NCBI GenBank assembly: GCA_002702895.1
Contig: PACX01000022.1
Coordinates: 116,513 to 180,512, forward strand
DNA: 64,000 nt
Reading direction: 5' to 3'
Source of the DNA: Flavobacteriaceae bacterium
GTDB lineage: Bacteria; Bacteroidota; Bacteroidia; Flavobacteriales; Flavobacteriaceae
The notes under the pieces were generated by a model. It worked only from the letters and a program-made list of their open reading frames with translations. It did no database searches and was not told where the DNA came from. Positions within the stretch are counted from its first letter, which is position 1; each line of letters begins with the position of its first letter. Below, one piece after another: positions 36,591 through 45,575 of this stretch. The translations under genes were made by a program, and so were the position numbers.

Positions 36591-37613
36591 GTGAATAAAG
36601 ATGTAATTATAATTGCAGAAGCTGGAGTAAATCACAATGGAGAACTAGAATTAGCTAAAAAATTAATTGAAGAAGCTGCTTTTTCTGGTGCTGATTATGT
36701 AAAATTTCAAACATTTAAAGCTCAAAATATTGTCAGCAAATCAGCAACTAAGGCAATATATCAATCAAAAAACATTGATGATCATGATGATTCACAGTTT
36801 AATATGTTAAAAAAACTTGAAATTCCTTTTGGTTGGCACAAAAAATTAATTGCGCATGCATCTTCTTTTGGAATAAAATTTTTATCGACGGGATTTGATG
36901 AAGAATCAATAGATTTTTTACATACTTTAGATTTAGATTTTTTTAAGATTCCATCTGGAGAAATTACTAATAAACCATATTTAAAACATATTACTTCAAA
37001 AGGTATTCCCATTGTAATATCAACCGGAATGGCTAACATGAAAGAGATAGAAGAAGCTCTAGAAATTTTTTTAATTAATGGATTTAAAAAACAAGATATT
37101 ACAATTCTTCATTGTAACACTGAATACCCAACACCAATAGAAGATGTAAATTTAAAAGCTATGAATTTTATAAAGGAAAATTTCAATGTAAATGTTGGCT
37201 ATTCAGACCATACTCTAGGTATTGAAGTATCAATTGCAGCAGTTGCTTTGGGAGCAACAATTATAGAAAAACATTTTACTTTAGATAAAAACATGGAGGG
37301 CCCAGATCATAAGGCTTCTTTAAATCCCGATGAGTTGAAAGAATTAGTTAAATCGATTAGAAATGTTCAGAAATCTATGTCTGGAAATGGCATCAAAGAA
37401 CCAAGTAAATCTGAACAAAAAAATATTGAGACAGTTAGAAAGAGTTTACATTATAAAAAAAATTTTAATGAGGGACATATTCTCAGATTTGAAGATATTA
37501 TAAGTTTAAGACCTGGTAATGGTATTAGTCCAATGAAAATAGATTCATATATTGGTAAAAAACTAAATCAAAATGTACTTAGTTATACATTAATCAATAA
37601 AAAACATTTTTAA
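36591..37613 (+). CDS. neuB: N-acetylneuraminate/legionaminate synthase (NeuB/LegI-like)
   Basis: A 340 aa PEP-condensing synthase. The barrel has IIAEAGVNHNGELELAKKLI, YVKFQTFKAQNIVS, IPSGEITNKPYL, ILHCNTEYPTPIEDVNL, GYSDHTLGIEVSIAAVALGATIIEKHFT in parts, and MEGPDHKASLNPDEL. The SAF domain follows from about residue 280 (RKSLHYKKNFNEGHIL). The NTEYPTP and GYSDHT forms are usual for Leg/Neu synthases. It begins with GTG at 36591 and is followed 1 bp later by neuC. The gene order from here to 43732 resembles the C. jejuni legionaminic-acid locus. Confidence 0.93.
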   Translation: MNKDVIIIAEAGVNHNGELELAKKLIEEAAFSGADYVKFQTFKAQNIVSKSATKAIYQSKNIDDHDDSQFNMLKKLEIPFGWHKKLIAHASSFGIKFLSTGFDEESIDFLHTLDLDFFKIPSGEITNKPYLKHITSKGIPIVISTGMANMKEIEEALEIFLINGFKKQDITILHCNTEYPTPIEDVNLKAMNFIKENFNVNVGYSDHTLGIEVSIAAVALGATIIEKHFTLDKNMEGPDHKASLNPDELKELVKSIRNVQKSMSGNGIKEPSKSEQKNIETVRKSLHYKKNFNEGHILRFEDIISLRPGNGISPMKIDSYIGKKLNQNVLSYTLINKKHF

Positions 37614-37614
37614 A

Positions 37615-38767
37615 ATGAAAGTTTGCGTAATTACAGGGACCAGAGCAGAATACGGTTTGCTATACTGGACTATGAAACTAATGGATGAAAATCCAAATAT
37701 TCAATTATATGTTTGTTTGACAGGAATGCATCTCTCTCCCGAATTTGGATATACTTGTGATAAAGTTAAAGAAGATGGTTTTGTAATTGATCACAAAGTT
37801 GAAATGTTGTTATCTTCTGATTCTGCTGTAGGTATTTCTAAAAGCATTGGATTAGGCATCATTGGTTTTTCTGATTATTTTGAACAATTAAAACCTGACT
37901 GGATATTGGTTTTAGGTGATAGATTTGAAATTTTTTCTGCTGTTTCTGCTGCGATGATAGCCAAGATTCCAGTTTGTCATTGCCACGGAGGAGAGTCCAC
38001 TGAAGGATTAATTGATGAGGCAATTCGACATTCAATAACCAAAATGTCACATTTACATTTTGCATCAACAGAAAGATATAGAAAAAGAATTATACAGCTA
38101 GGAGAACAACCTAACAAAGTATTTAATTCAGGAGCACTAGGAATTGAAAATATTAATCGAATCGAATTATTAAATCGTCAGGATTTTGAAAATAAAATTA
38201 ATTTTAAGTTATCAAAATTAAATTTTTTAGTGACATTTCATCCAGTAACTCTTGAAAACTATTCTGCTGATGAGCAGTTTAATGAGCTACTTGACTCATT
38301 ACGAAAAATTAAAAAAGCAAATATTATTTTTACAAAACCGAATGCTGATCACGACGGAAGAGGAATAATTAAGTTAATAGATTTATTTGTTAATGAAAAC
38401 AAAAAAAGATCTATTTCGTTTATATCAATGGGCCAATTACTTTATTTATCAGCTATTAAACATTGTGATATTGTGATTGGAAATTCATCAAGTGGATTAA
38501 TAGAAGCTCCAAGTTTTAAGAAACCCACTATTGATATTGGTGATAGGCAAAGAGGAAGAATTAAGTCTAAGAGTGTTTTAAACTGTGAACCTTTTGAAAC
38601 TTCAATATCTAAATCAATTGAATTTGCTCTTTCTGAAAGTTTTCAAAAAAAAATTAAAGTTAATTGATAACCCATACGATAATGGCAACTCATCTGAAAT
38701 TATAGTTAATAAAATTTTAGAAACCTCAAAAAAAAATATTTTAAAGAAGAAATTTTACAATACTTAA
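37615..38767 (+). CDS. neuC: Hydrolysing UDP/GDP-N-acetylhexosamine 2-epimerase (NeuC/LegG-like), frameshifted at a poly-A run
   Basis: Hydrolyses and epimerises the nucleotide-activated sugar to give the NeuB substrate. VITGTRAEYGLLYW, LVLGDRFEIFSAVSAA, CHCHGGESTEG and IGNSSSGLIEAPSFKKPTIDIGDRQRGR are unmistakable. The open frame stops at 38667 (350 aa), short of the family. The missing end lies in the +1 frame: after FQKKLKL it reads IDNPYDNGNSSEIIVNKIL, the expected NPYGDGN-type tail, with its stop at 38765-38767. Removing one A from the 9-A run at 38645-38653 joins the two (383 aa). The small frame over 38585-38767 is this tail, not a gene. Confidence 0.9.
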
Positions 38768-38768
38768 A

Positions 38769-39650
38769 ATGAAAATTATATTTATTGGTTCAGTTTACTT
38801 TTCTAAAGTAATGCTAGAAAAATTAATTGATTTAAAGGCTAATGTTGTTGGAGTTATAACAAAGAAAAATTCAGATTTTAATAGTGATTTTGTAGATTTA
38901 TCAACTATATCTAGGGTTTATAATATCCCTTTTTTGTACACCAAAAACATCAATAATCAAGAAACTATTTATTGGATAAAAAAGTTAAAATCTGACATTA
39001 TTTTTTGTTTTGGTTGGTCAAGTCTATTGAAAAAAGATGTTCTTCAAATATGCCCAATGGGAGTATTAGGTTTTCATCCCGCTTTAATACCAGAAAACAG
39101 AGGAAGACATCCTTTAATTTGGTCTAAGATCTTAGGTTTAGAAAAATCTGGCACCACATTTTTTTTTATGGACAAGGGTGCTGATACTGGGGATATTTTA
39201 GATCAAAAAGAATTTAAAATATCTTTTCAAGATGATGCAGCTTCACTTTATGAAAAAATGATTGTAAATTCCGTGGATCAATTAAAATTTTTTTTACCAA
39301 AACTAATATCCAATAGCTATTCGAGAATAAAGCAAAATAAGTTGGGTAACACATGGAGAAAAAGAGATCAAATTGATGGATTAATTGATTTTAGGATGAC
39401 TAGTGAATCAATTTGTAATCTTGTAAGAGGATTGTCAAAACCATATTTTGGAGCTCACTGTATTTATGGAGACAAAGAAATCAAAGTTTGGGAAGTCGAA
39501 TTGTCAACCTGTGATTTAAATAATTTTGAGCCCGGAAAAGTTTTAGAGATTATTAATGATAATATAAAAGTAAAAACATCTGACAGTGCAATATTATTGA
39601 CTAAACATAATTTTGAAACAATTCCATCTGTTGGAAAATATATAAAATAA
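38769..39650 (+). CDS. Sugar N-formyltransferase-like protein (methionyl-tRNA formyltransferase fold)
   Basis: A 293 aa formyltransferase. IIFIGSVYFSKVMLEKLI opens the Rossmann-like N-terminal domain, followed by MGVLGFHPALIPENRGRHPLIW and the catalytic FMDKGADTGDIL (Asp). The C-terminal FMT-C-like domain is present (RKRDQIDGLIDF, LVRGLSKPYFGA). In Fmt and ArnA the active site is N-x-H. Here the Asn position is Gly (G-F-H), a variant that I recall from proteins in nonulosonate loci. It would formylate a sugar amine using N10-formyltetrahydrofolate. The next gene, a deacetylase, may free that amine. Confidence 0.85.
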   Translation: MKIIFIGSVYFSKVMLEKLIDLKANVVGVITKKNSDFNSDFVDLSTISRVYNIPFLYTKNINNQETIYWIKKLKSDIIFCFGWSSLLKKDVLQICPMGVLGFHPALIPENRGRHPLIWSKILGLEKSGTTFFFMDKGADTGDILDQKEFKISFQDDAASLYEKMIVNSVDQLKFFLPKLISNSYSRIKQNKLGNTWRKRDQIDGLIDFRMTSESICNLVRGLSKPYFGAHCIYGDKEIKVWEVELSTCDLNNFEPGKVLEIINDNIKVKTSDSAILLTKHNFETIPSVGKYIK

Positions 39651-39651
39651 A

Positions 39652-40323
39652 ATGAAAAAAGTTATTATAATTTCATCACACCCCGATGATGAGATTTTAG
39701 GTGCTGGGGGAACATTATTAAAACATAAATCAAATGGAGATGATCTCGCTTGGTTAATTGTGACTTCTATGTTAAAAGATGAAAAGCAATCAAAAGACAC
39801 TATAAATAAAAGAAAAGAAGAGATTAAAAAAGTTTCTAAAATGATAGGTTTTTCTAAGGTTTATGAACTAAATTATCCAACAACGGGTTTACAATCTCAC
39901 TCTATGAATGAGATGATTCCTGAAATCTCAAGGATATTTTTAAATTTCAAACCAGAAATCATATATGTAATGAACCGCTCTGATGCACATTCTGATCATA
40001 GATATACTTTTGAATCAGTTTTAGCATGTACAAAATCATTTAGATATCCCTTTATAAAGAAAGTTTTAATGTATGAATGTATTTCAGAAACCGAATTTGC
40101 ACCTCAATTACATGAAAGAGTTTTTATCCCAAATTATTTTGTTGATATAAGTCCTTTTTTTGCTAAAAAAATAGGAATCATGGAGGTTTATAAATCCGAA
40201 CTTGGAGAGCACCCATTCCCCAGAAGTAAAAGAAATATTGAAGCGCTGGCCACTTTCAGAGGCGCAACAATTGGAGTGGAATATGCTGAATCTTTTCAAA
40301 TTATTAAAATATTAGATAAATGA
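39652..40323 (+). CDS. PIG-L family deacetylase
   Basis: A 223 aa zinc deacetylase. VIIISSHPDDEILGAGGTL carries the HPDD zinc motif near the N-terminus, and YVMNRSDAHSDHRYTFESVLACT supplies the third ligand (H-x2-H type). Members remove N-acetyl groups from GlcNAc-type sugars. Placed between the formyltransferase and the CBS-nucleotidyltransferase of module B, it likely deacetylates the amino sugar that is then formylated. It overlaps the next gene by 4 bp. Confidence 0.92.
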   Translation: MKKVIIISSHPDDEILGAGGTLLKHKSNGDDLAWLIVTSMLKDEKQSKDTINKRKEEIKKVSKMIGFSKVYELNYPTTGLQSHSMNEMIPEISRIFLNFKPEIIYVMNRSDAHSDHRYTFESVLACTKSFRYPFIKKVLMYECISETEFAPQLHERVFIPNYFVDISPFFAKKIGIMEVYKSELGEHPFPRSKRNIEALATFRGATIGVEYAESFQIIKILDK

Positions 40324-41366
40324 TAAGCTATAAAGATCACTTAATTAAATCAGATAGTTCTATTAAAAATGCATTAAAAAAATTAAATTTTTTAGCTAAA
40401 GACGCAATACTTTTTGTAATAAATAATAATAATCAGTTGTTGGGTTCAATAACTGATGGAGATATTAGAAGAGGTTTTTTAAAAGGCAAAAAATTAGAGG
40501 GAAACATTGACGGTTTATATAGAAAAGATCCAAAGTTTATAAGAAAAGAAGATTTTGATTTACATAAGATTATAGCTCTGAGGGAATTAAATTATAAGAT
40601 TTTCCCTGTTATAGATAATCAAAATGTTATAATAAATGTAGTAAACTTTAGAAAATTAAAATCATATCTTCCTATAGATACAGTTATAATGGCAGGAGGG
40701 AAAGGAATCAGATTAATGCCATTAACTACTAATATTCCAAAACCATTACTCAATGTTGGTGAAAAACCTATTATTCAACACAACATAGATAGGTTGCTTT
40801 CATTTGGAATTAATAATTTATGGATTTCAGTTAATTACCTAGGAGATTTGATAGAAAAACATGTTAATAATCATATTAATAAAAATATTAATGTAAATTT
40901 TATTAAAGAAGATAAACCAATGGGTACAATTGGTTCATTGTCCAATGTAAATAATTTTGTTCATGATTATATCCTGTTAACTAATTCTGATATCATAACT
41001 AATTTAGATTATGAGCAGTTTTTTTTAGATTTTATTGAAAAAGATGCTGATATTTCTGTTGCCACTGTACCTTATAATGTAAGTATACCCTATGGTGTTT
41101 TAGAGTCTACCAATGGACATATTATTAGTTTAAAAGAAAAACCAACATACACGTATTATTCAAATGCAGGAATTTATTTGATAAAAAAAGAAATCTTAAA
41201 ATATTTACCTAAGAATTCTTTTTTTAATTCTACTGATTTAATAGAATTATTGATTAACAAAAAAAAGAAGGTTGTTTCTTACCCAATGTCATGTTACTGG
41301 GTAGATATTGGTCAGCATCAAGATTATGAAAAAGCTAAAAAAGAAATTAAAAATATAAGATTTTAA
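40320..41366 (+). CDS. CBS-domain nucleotidyltransferase, PtmE-like (GDP-glucosamine type)
   Basis: A 348 aa fusion. Residues about 1-115 are a CBS pair (IKNALKKLNFLAKDAILFVI, SITDGDIRRGFLKG). From about residue 120 a nucleotidyltransferase follows: DTVIMAGGKGIRLMPLTTNIPKPLLNVG, PMGTIGSL, LTNSDIITNLD and CYWVDIGQHQDYEKA. This architecture is that of PtmE of C. jejuni, which makes the GDP-amino-sugar that starts the legionaminic-acid pathway. The neighbouring neuB, neuC, neuA-like and SDR genes support the same role. Its CBS half resembles that of the HddA fusion at 23976. Confidence 0.88.
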   Translation: MISYKDHLIKSDSSIKNALKKLNFLAKDAILFVINNNNQLLGSITDGDIRRGFLKGKKLEGNIDGLYRKDPKFIRKEDFDLHKIIALRELNYKIFPVIDNQNVIINVVNFRKLKSYLPIDTVIMAGGKGIRLMPLTTNIPKPLLNVGEKPIIQHNIDRLLSFGINNLWISVNYLGDLIEKHVNNHINKNINVNFIKEDKPMGTIGSLSNVNNFVHDYILLTNSDIITNLDYEQFFLDFIEKDADISVATVPYNVSIPYGVLESTNGHIISLKEKPTYTYYSNAGIYLIKKEILKYLPKNSFFNSTDLIELLINKKKKVVSYPMSCYWVDIGQHQDYEKAKKEIKNIRF

Positions 41367-41368
41367 TA

Positions 41369-42082
41369 ATGAATTTTCTTATTACTATTTGTGCAAGGGG
41401 AGGGTCTAAGGGGCTTAAGGAAAAAAACATAAAAAAAATAAATAATATCCCTTTAATAAAATACACTATCGATATTGCTAAACTATTTTCATCTAAGTAC
41501 AATTCAGTAATTGCTTTATCAACAGACAGTTTAAAAATAAAGGGATTGTGTGAAAGTTTTGGTTTAAATACAGAATATATAAGACCAACAAGATTAGGTG
41601 AAGATAACATTGGAAAATTAGATGTTATTTACGATGTTTTACAATATCAAGAAAAAAAACTCAAAAAAAACTTTGATCTTATTTTAGATTTAGATGTAAC
41701 GTCTCCACTCAGAAATATTAATGATTTAGATATGGCATTATCTTTATTAAATAATGATAGTGATGCACTTAATATTTTTTCAGTGAATGAATCTCAAAGA
41801 AATCCATATTTTAATATGGTTGAAAAAAAATCAAATGGTTATTATGGGCTGGTTAAGGATGGAGCTTTTTTAACTAGACAGTCAACTCCAAAAGTTTATG
41901 ACTTAAATGCTTCATTTTATTTTTTTAAAAGAAATTTTTTTAATGTAGGTCACAAAACTACAATTAGTAATAAATCTCTAATTTACACAATGCCTCATAT
42001 TTGCTTTGATATTGATAATCAGGCAGATTTTGATTATATGGAATATTTACTTAAAAATAATAAGTTAAATTTTAAACTATGA
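41369..42082 (+). CDS. neuA: CMP-nonulosonate cytidylyltransferase (NeuA/LegF/PtmB-like)
   Basis: A 237 aa enzyme beginning FLITICARGGSKGLKEKNIKKI, the NeuA/PtmB signature (RGGSKG.x.KN). RPTRLGEDNI, LILDLDVTSPLRNINDLD (metal-binding D-x-T-S-P-L-R) and the late CFDIDNQADFDYMEYLL complete the family pattern. It activates the product of NeuB as a CMP-sugar. It follows ptmE after 2 bp and overlaps the Gfo/Idh gene by 4 bp. Confidence 0.93.
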   Translation: MNFLITICARGGSKGLKEKNIKKINNIPLIKYTIDIAKLFSSKYNSVIALSTDSLKIKGLCESFGLNTEYIRPTRLGEDNIGKLDVIYDVLQYQEKKLKKNFDLILDLDVTSPLRNINDLDMALSLLNNDSDALNIFSVNESQRNPYFNMVEKKSNGYYGLVKDGAFLTRQSTPKVYDLNASFYFFKRNFFNVGHKTTISNKSLIYTMPHICFDIDNQADFDYMEYLLKNNKLNFKL

Positions 42083-42999
42083 ATGTTTTAGTAGTTGGCC
42101 TAGGATCTATTGCGAGAAAGCATATAATTGCTATGAACCAGTTAGAAATTAAGTTTAAAATATATGCATTAAGATCTAAGTCTAATAAAAAAGAAGAAAA
42201 ATTTATTAAAAATATATATGATCTAAAAGATCTGAAAATTAAACTTGATTTTGCAATAGTTTCCAATCCAACTGAACTTCATGAGCAAACGATAATAAAG
42301 CTTACAGATTTAAAAATTCCAATCTTTATAGAAAAGCCAGTAATGAGTAATTATAAAAATTCAAATGATATCTCAGATTTCTTAAAATATAATAAAATTC
42401 TAACTTATGTAGCTTGTAATTTAAGATTTCACCCCTCTATATTATTTTTAAAAAAATATATTGAAAAGTTCAAACCTTTAATTAATGAAATAAATATTTA
42501 TTCAGGCTCATATCTGCCAAACTGGAGAAAAGATCAAAATTATAGGGATTCTTACAGTTCGTTTTCAAAAATGGGAGGAGGGGTTCATCTAGATCTAATT
42601 CATGAAATTGACTATTGCCAATGGATTTTTGGATTACCCTCAGATGTTTATTCTCTTAGGAGAAGTGTTTCGACTTTAGAAATTGATTCTATAGATTTTT
42701 CTAAATACAGTTTAATTTATGACAAATACACTATTAATATTATTTTAAACTACTATAGAAAAGATTCAAAGAGGGAAATTGAATTAGTCACTAAAGATGA
42801 TACAGTCTTGATAGATTTAATTAAAAATAGTGTATATTCTTTTCAAAAAAATAAAATTTTATTTGAAAAACAATTTGATATTCAAGAAACATATAATCAA
42901 CAAATGAAATATTTTATCGAGACTATACAGAAAAATAAAAAACCTATGAATAATTTTGACGAAGGAGTTAGTACCCTAAAAATTGCATTAAATGAGTAG
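42079..42999 (+). CDS. Gfo/Idh/MocA family oxidoreductase
   Basis: A 306 aa sugar dehydrogenase. NVLVVGLGSIARKHI is the Rossmann motif, IFIEKPVMSNYKNS has the catalytic EKP, and GGGVHLDLIHEIDYCQWIFG the active-site His/Asp region. It is closest in layout to the 30598 protein (shared L..IHEIDY/F..W.FG segment), suggesting paralogy between modules A and B. It lies between the neuA-like and ptmA-like genes and overlaps both. Confidence 0.9.
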   Translation: MNVLVVGLGSIARKHIIAMNQLEIKFKIYALRSKSNKKEEKFIKNIYDLKDLKIKLDFAIVSNPTELHEQTIIKLTDLKIPIFIEKPVMSNYKNSNDISDFLKYNKILTYVACNLRFHPSILFLKKYIEKFKPLINEINIYSGSYLPNWRKDQNYRDSYSSFSKMGGGVHLDLIHEIDYCQWIFGLPSDVYSLRRSVSTLEIDSIDFSKYSLIYDKYTINIILNYYRKDSKREIELVTKDDTVLIDLIKNSVYSFQKNKILFEKQFDIQETYNQQMKYFIETIQKNKKPMNNFDEGVSTLKIALNE

Positions 43000-43732
43000 A
43001 TTAAAAGATAAAATAATTGTAGTTACAGGAGGAAATGGTCTTTTAGGAAGAGCATTAATAAAAAATATTTCAAAGGAAGAAGGGATAGCAATAAATTTAG
43101 ATATTAATTCTGATCATAATATTGATAAAAGAAGTTTAAAATGTGATATTACATCAAGAAAATCAATTCAAAGTTCCATAAAAATAATTTTAAAAAAATA
43201 TAAAAAAATTGATGGTTGGGTTAATAATGCTTATCCAAGAACAAAAGATTGGAATAATAAATTTGACAGAATAAAATCTGAATCATGGAAAAAAAATATT
43301 GATATTCAATTAAATAGTGTTTTCGATTGTTGTCAGTTAGTACTCAAAGTTATGATTAAACAAAAAAAAGGGAGTATAGTAAATATATCTTCAATTTATG
43401 GTTTATTAGGTCCAAACTTTAATGTATATAAAGGAACAAAAATGACTATGCCAGCTGCATATTCCGCTATTAAAGGTGGAATTAATAATTTCACTCGTTA
43501 CTTATCTTCCTATTATGGATCTGAAGGAATTAGAGTTAATTGTGTTTCGCCAGGTGGAATATTCAATAATCAAAATAAAACTTTTGTTAAAAATTACACA
43601 AAAAATGTGCCTTTACAAAAAATGGCTTTACCTAATGATATAGCACCTAGTGTAAGTTTTTTACTTAGTGATGAATCGAATTATATCACAGGTCATAATT
43701 TAATAATTGATGGGGGGTGGTCTATAGTTTAA
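42992..43732 (+). CDS. SDR family oxidoreductase, PtmA-like
   Basis: A 246 aa short-chain dehydrogenase. IIVVTGGNGLLGRALI (nucleotide site), KIDGWVNNAYPRTKDW (NNA-type motif), VNISSIYGLLGPNF and the catalytic AYSAIKGGINNFTRYL (YxxxK) are visible, ending ITGHNLIIDGGWSIV. The NNAYPRT variant is typical of PtmA, named from the Campylobacter flagellin modification locus. The order neuB, neuC, ptmE, neuA, oxidoreductase, ptmA closely follows that locus. Confidence 0.9.
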   Translation: MSRLKDKIIVVTGGNGLLGRALIKNISKEEGIAINLDINSDHNIDKRSLKCDITSRKSIQSSIKIILKKYKKIDGWVNNAYPRTKDWNNKFDRIKSESWKKNIDIQLNSVFDCCQLVLKVMIKQKKGSIVNISSIYGLLGPNFNVYKGTKMTMPAAYSAIKGGINNFTRYLSSYYGSEGIRVNCVSPGGIFNNQNKTFVKNYTKNVPLQKMALPNDIAPSVSFLLSDESNYITGHNLIIDGGWSIV

Positions 43733-43736
43733 AAAA

Positions 43737-44405
43737 ATGAGAAAATTAAAAACTTCTATTTCAGAACATAATCTATTTAATTATATTTTTATTCAATTAA
43801 GAAATTTTTTTCCTGATAACAACAATATTAATAAAAAGAATTTAGAATATTGCTTAAAAATAGCTTTAGAAAGGATAGAGTTAAGTTTTTCAATTATTAA
43901 AAATAAATACTATTTTAAAAACAATTTTTCTTTTTTCAATCACTTAAATGGAGACCATTATTCAGCTTTATTATACTTTATCTCAAATAATGCATTTAAA
44001 ATTAATGATGAAGTTTTAGCTACAAAAACTTTTTTATTAAACAAGCATATGTTTAGTATTGATGTTTTTTATAGTATTGAAATGCCTAATCATTTTATAT
44101 TTGTTCATCCATTAGGCACTATATTGGGTAATGCTAAATATGACGATTTTTTAGTTGTATATCAAAACGTAACAGTAGGTTCAACAACTGAGGGATTATA
44201 TCCAAAATTTTCAAAAAAAACCATTCTTTACTCAAATTCATCAATATTAGGAAAATGTAAAATTGGAGAAAATTTTGTTTTAGCTTCCAATTCTTTTATA
44301 GTGAATAAAAATATTGGTGATAATAAAATTGTTAAAGGCACGTATCCAAAAAACAATATTTCTGAAAATAACAATTCAATTATTAAACACTATTTTGATT
44401 TATAA
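43737..44405 (+). CDS. Serine O-acetyltransferase-like hexapeptide transferase
   Basis: A 222 aa protein with an all-helical N-terminal half and a short left-handed beta-helix at the C-terminal half: FIFVHPLGTILGNAKYDDFLVVYQNVTVGSTTEG, then ILGKCKIGENFVLASNSFIVNKNIGDNKIVKGTYP in part. The H-P-x-G...YQNVTVG pattern is that of CysE-family acyltransferases with its catalytic His. In a glycan locus it more likely acetylates a sugar than serine. It begins 4 bp after the PtmA-like gene. Confidence 0.82.
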   Translation: MRKLKTSISEHNLFNYIFIQLRNFFPDNNNINKKNLEYCLKIALERIELSFSIIKNKYYFKNNFSFFNHLNGDHYSALLYFISNNAFKINDEVLATKTFLLNKHMFSIDVFYSIEMPNHFIFVHPLGTILGNAKYDDFLVVYQNVTVGSTTEGLYPKFSKKTILYSNSSILGKCKIGENFVLASNSFIVNKNIGDNKIVKGTYPKNNISENNNSIIKHYFDL

Positions 44406-44411
44406 ACCTTA

Positions 44412-45575
44412 ATGAAGACAATCGCTTTTTTAATCTTTTCTCCTTTTTCTCAAAGAGATTTTAACCGTTTTGGAATTGAGATTTTAAAAAAAAAATTTAA
44501 TGTCTATGTTTTAGACATGAGTAAATTATTTGGGATGGATTTAAATAATAAATGTTTAATACACAAATTTGATGGATATTTGTCAATTAACTCGATTAAA
44601 GAATTTAAAAAGAATAGTACAAAATTAAATTTTGATTTTGCAGTTGATTTTTTAGACATTAGTCCAATATCTTACGAATTAAGAAATTTTTTAAAAAAAA
44701 AAAAAGTCTCTATAACAAAAGTTCAAAATGGATTACAACCGAAATATGTTCCAAGTAATGTCTTAAAAGATAAGGTTTATAAAAATATTTTTAGCTTAAG
44801 TAGCTGGCAAAAAATTGTTTTTACTTTGCATAAACTTTTAAATCCAAAATCTTATTTTTTTTCTGACGAGATTTTAGTTGGTGGATTATCTGGTTTAAAT
44901 TTAATTGCTGCCAAGTTTTCTAAAACTATTATTCCTTGTCATTCATTCGATTATGATATTTATCTGAACTTAAAAAAAAATAAAAAGATTATAAAAGACA
45001 AATATTTAGTTTTTGTAGATCAAAATTTAGCATTTCATCCTGATTTAGATTTTCTAAAACTTAAAAAGATTGTTGACCCTTATAATTATTACAATTCTAT
45101 GGAGAGTTTTTTTAAAAAAGCAGAATCCTTTTATAATTTAAAACTAATTGTAGCTTCACATCCTCGTTCCAATTATCACTTACACAAGGAAATTTTTAAA
45201 AATAGAACAATTATAAAGGGGAAAACAGCAGATTTAATAAAAGACTGCGAACATGTTTTTATGCATGCAAGCAATGCGTTGTCTTATGCAGTTTTGTATA
45301 GAAAACCAATTTCTTTTATTTCAACAAATGAGATAAATAATTCTTTTTTTAAAAATACGATTGATGTTTTTTCAAAATTTTTTTCAAAAAAATATTTAAA
45401 TATCGACAATTACACTGAGAATGATTTTTTGGAATTAGTTGATAAAACAATCAATGATAGTGTTTATCAAAAATATGAAAGAGAGTTTTTGATACACCCT
45501 GAGTCCTCAAAAGATCTTTTTTGGGAAATTTATTCAGAATATATTTTAAATAAAAAAATAAATCATAAAAAATGA
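44412..45575 (+). CDS. Unrecognised 387-aa GT-B-like protein
   Basis: I cannot assign a family. The N-terminus (TIAFLIFSPFSQRDFNRFGIEIL) looks like the first strand and helix of a GT-B domain. The C-terminal part has LIVASHPRSNYH, ADLIKDCEHVFMHASNALSYAVLYRKPISFIS, a late-domain layout like that of 33001 and 51734 and reminiscent of sialyl/Kdo transferase-like GT-B families. A run of 13 As at 44693-44705 is read in frame. It closes module B and overlaps the aldolase gene of module C by 4 bp. A glycosyltransferase for the module B sugar is plausible, not shown. Confidence 0.5.
   Translation: MKTIAFLIFSPFSQRDFNRFGIEILKKKFNVYVLDMSKLFGMDLNNKCLIHKFDGYLSINSIKEFKKNSTKLNFDFAVDFLDISPISYELRNFLKKKKVSITKVQNGLQPKYVPSNVLKDKVYKNIFSLSSWQKIVFTLHKLLNPKSYFFSDEILVGGLSGLNLIAAKFSKTIIPCHSFDYDIYLNLKKNKKIIKDKYLVFVDQNLAFHPDLDFLKLKKIVDPYNYYNSMESFFKKAESFYNLKLIVASHPRSNYHLHKEIFKNRTIIKGKTADLIKDCEHVFMHASNALSYAVLYRKPISFISTNEINNSFFKNTIDVFSKFFSKKYLNIDNYTENDFLELVDKTINDSVYQKYEREFLIHPESSKDLFWEIYSEYILNKKINHKK

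Noticed and set aside
38585-38767. Separate small gene after neuC
   Set aside because: Its second half is the missing tail of NeuC (NPYDNGN segment), and its first half is an out-of-frame reading of neuC. It is explained by the frameshift at 38645-38653.
44693-44705. 13-A run suspected to be a further frameshift
   Set aside because: The frame continues through it for the rest of a 387 aa protein that ends 4 bp into the next gene as usual for this operon, so it is not disrupted.
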